The notes beneath the pieces were generated by a model. It saw only the letters and a program-made list of their open reading frames with translations. It was not told where the DNA came from and searched no databases. Of a DNA stretch of 64,000 nt, positions 62,692-64,000 are shown in pieces (the first letter of the stretch is position 1; each line of letters opens with the position of its first letter). Source of the DNA: Mesopusillimonas faecipullorum (GTDB lineage: Bacteria; Pseudomonadota; Gammaproteobacteria; Burkholderiales; Burkholderiaceae_B); the NCBI RefSeq assembly GCF_020539505.1, contig NZ_JACDXW010000004.1, positions 310,001 to 374,000 of the forward strand, written 5' to 3'. The position numbers were made by a program, and so were the translations under genes.

Positions 62692-62714
62692 CTTTCAAGA
62701 ACCCGCTGATGCCA

Positions 62715-63944
62715 TTAGTTCTCGTTGTAGGCCGATTCGCCATGCGAGGCAATGTCGAGACCCATGCTTTCTTCTTCGGGGGTAACGCGCCAGCCATAGA
62801 CGCCATCGGCGATAGCGCAAGCTGCCCAAGCCACCAGACCCGACCAAACCAGAGTAATTAAAACGCCTTCTAATTGCAGCCACAGTTGGTAGGGCACGCT
62901 GCTGAACTCAGCCAAGCCCGGGCCGCCCAGCAGTTGAGCGTTGAACACGCCGGTCAGGAGCGCACCGGCAATGCCGCCCACGCCATGTATGCCAAAGACA
63001 TCCAAAGTATCGTCGGCACGCAGCATACGACGCAGACCATTAACACCCCAGACGCAGATGGCGCCAGCGGCCAAGCCTATCACCAGAGCTCCTGCGGGGC
63101 CGACAAAACCGGCACCGGGGGTAATACCGACCAAGCCGGCAACTAAGCCAGATGCGGCACCCAGCAGAGACGACTTGCCTTTGACGATACGCTCTACGGC
63201 AATCCAAGCCAGCAAACCTGCTGCGGCAGCGATCAGAGTGTTCAGGAAGGCTAAAGCGGAAATCGTATTGGCGGCCAAAGCTGAACCCGCGTTAAAGCCG
63301 AACCAACCTACCCACAACAAGGCGGCGCCCGTCATGGTCATGGGCAAGTTGTGGGGCTTCATGGGTTCACGACCGTATCCCATACGGCTCCCGGAATACC
63401 AAGCGGCTACCAAGGCGGCTACACCCGAGTTGATGTGGACGACCGTGCCACCGGCAAAGTCGAGGGCGCCGCGCTCTAGCAACCAGCCCCCCGGGCCCCA
63501 CACCATATGGGCAATAGGAAGGTAGGCGAAAGTTACCCATAACAACAAGAAGAGCACGACGGCGCCAAAACGGACGCGTTCCGCGAAGCCACCGACTATC
63601 AGTGCGCAGGTGATACCGGCAAAGGTGGCTTGAAATGCAGCAAAGCTGATTTCAGGGATGGTGCCCGACAGTGCGAAAGTATCGCTACTGAAATCCATCA
63701 TCCCGGAAAAAAATAGGCGCGAGAAGCCGCCTATGATGGCATTACCTTCGGAGAAGGCAAGAGAATAACCGTAGAAAAACCAAACGATAATTGCCAGGCA
63801 GAATGCCGTAAGCACTTGCAGAGAGAGCGACAGCACATTCTTGCTGCGAACAAGCCCTCCGTAGAATAGCGCCAGGCCGGGCGCAACCATCATCAATACC
63901 AGCAGAGTCGATGTGCTGACCCACGCAAGATCAGTGGAGTTCAT
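62715..63944 (-). CDS. amtB: ammonium transporter, Amt family
   Basis: A 409-residue ammonium channel with about 11 membrane helices. Marks: MVAPGLALFYGGLVRSKNVLS, GGFAERVRF, FAGGTVVHINSGVAALVAAWYSG (with a pore His) and VFGIHGVGGIAGALLTG (second pore His). The C-terminal MGLDIASHGESAYNEN is the cytoplasmic tail that meets PII protein. AAGGAAG precedes the ATG at 63944. No signal peptide is seen, unlike E. coli AmtB. A glnK (PII) gene is expected upstream but would lie beyond the right edge. Confidence 0.95.
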   Translation of the reverse strand: MNSTDLAWVSTSTLLVLMMVAPGLALFYGGLVRSKNVLSLSLQVLTAFCLAIIVWFFYGYSLAFSEGNAIIGGFSRLFFSGMMDFSSDTFALSGTIPEISFAAFQATFAGITCALIVGGFAERVRFGAVVLFLLLWVTFAYLPIAHMVWGPGGWLLERGALDFAGGTVVHINSGVAALVAAWYSGSRMGYGREPMKPHNLPMTMTGAALLWVGWFGFNAGSALAANTISALAFLNTLIAAAAGLLAWIAVERIVKGKSSLLGAASGLVAGLVGITPGAGFVGPAGALVIGLAAGAICVWGVNGLRRMLRADDTLDVFGIHGVGGIAGALLTGVFNAQLLGGPGLAEFSSVPYQLWLQLEGVLITLVWSGLVAWAACAIADGVYGWRVTPEEESMGLDIASHGESAYNEN

Positions 63945-64000
63945 AGCTGTGCTTCCTTATATATAGAGGGGTACTCGTATTGGGCTTACAGCGCGGTGTC

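Overview
The window looks like chromosomal DNA of a betaproteobacterium of the order Burkholderiales, most likely the family Alcaligenaceae. The evidence is gene content: a DUF3348/DUF802/OmpA/DUF2894 cluster, prfB-lysS, a DUF3579 gene beside argF, an H-NS of the short BpH3 type and pobA/pobR. Base composition is moderately high in GC. Genes are tightly packed and no insertion sequence, prophage, CRISPR array or rRNA was seen. Assignments are from reading the sequence; no database search was run.

Layout. 1-4000 (minus strand): a formate dehydrogenase operon whose alpha subunit is read through an in-frame UGA as selenocysteine; the operon runs off the left edge. 4000-4900: a regulatory region with two perfect LexA-type boxes in front of an undescribed 59-residue membrane protein, then a cold-shock gene. 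5080-6550: an adenine/adenosine deaminase and a DUF423 membrane protein (minus strand). 6650-14085: a secreted thermonuclease-like protein, a complete oligopeptide-type ABC transporter and a MarR regulator. 14168-21378: a penicillin-acylase-family lipoprotein, argF, a DUF3579 gene, a copper-chaperone cluster (DUF2946 and two PCuAC proteins), a D-2-hydroxyacid dehydrogenase and rpsT. 21602-25648: an aromatic/aspartate aminotransferase, uvrB and a low-molecular-weight phosphatase.

25714-31252 is a complete iscRSUA-hscBA-fdx-iscX operon behind two IscR boxes. It is followed on the minus strand by prfB (with the +1 programmed frameshift) and lysS, then on the plus strand by ahpC-ahpF behind a good sigma70 promoter with an OxyR-like site against its -35. 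36762-40840 is a four-gene operon with a MotA/ExbB/ZorA-like protein bearing a very long coiled-coil tail and a MotB/ZorB-like OmpA protein; its function is unknown and it is the best candidate for an undescribed machine. 41153-50056 holds a tannase-family lipoprotein, a DOPA-dioxygenase-like protein, diaminopimelate dehydrogenase, pobA/pobR, a periplasmic amino-acid/aromatic-type binding protein and a PAS chemoreceptor. 50294-64000 holds a fused DUF2157/GDYXXLXY membrane protein, an alternative spermidine pathway (carboxynorspermidine synthase and decarboxylase), H-NS, a glutathionyl-hydroquinone reductase, YceI, a LysR/SDR pair, a ccdAB toxin-antitoxin module beside a CAU-anticodon tRNA, an LLM flavin oxidoreductase and an ammonium transporter.

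The genes suggest a respiring aerobe or facultative organism with formate oxidation, peptide import, Fe-S cluster and peroxide-stress functions, and use of plant aromatics (tannase-type ester hydrolysis, 4-hydroxybenzoate hydroxylation).
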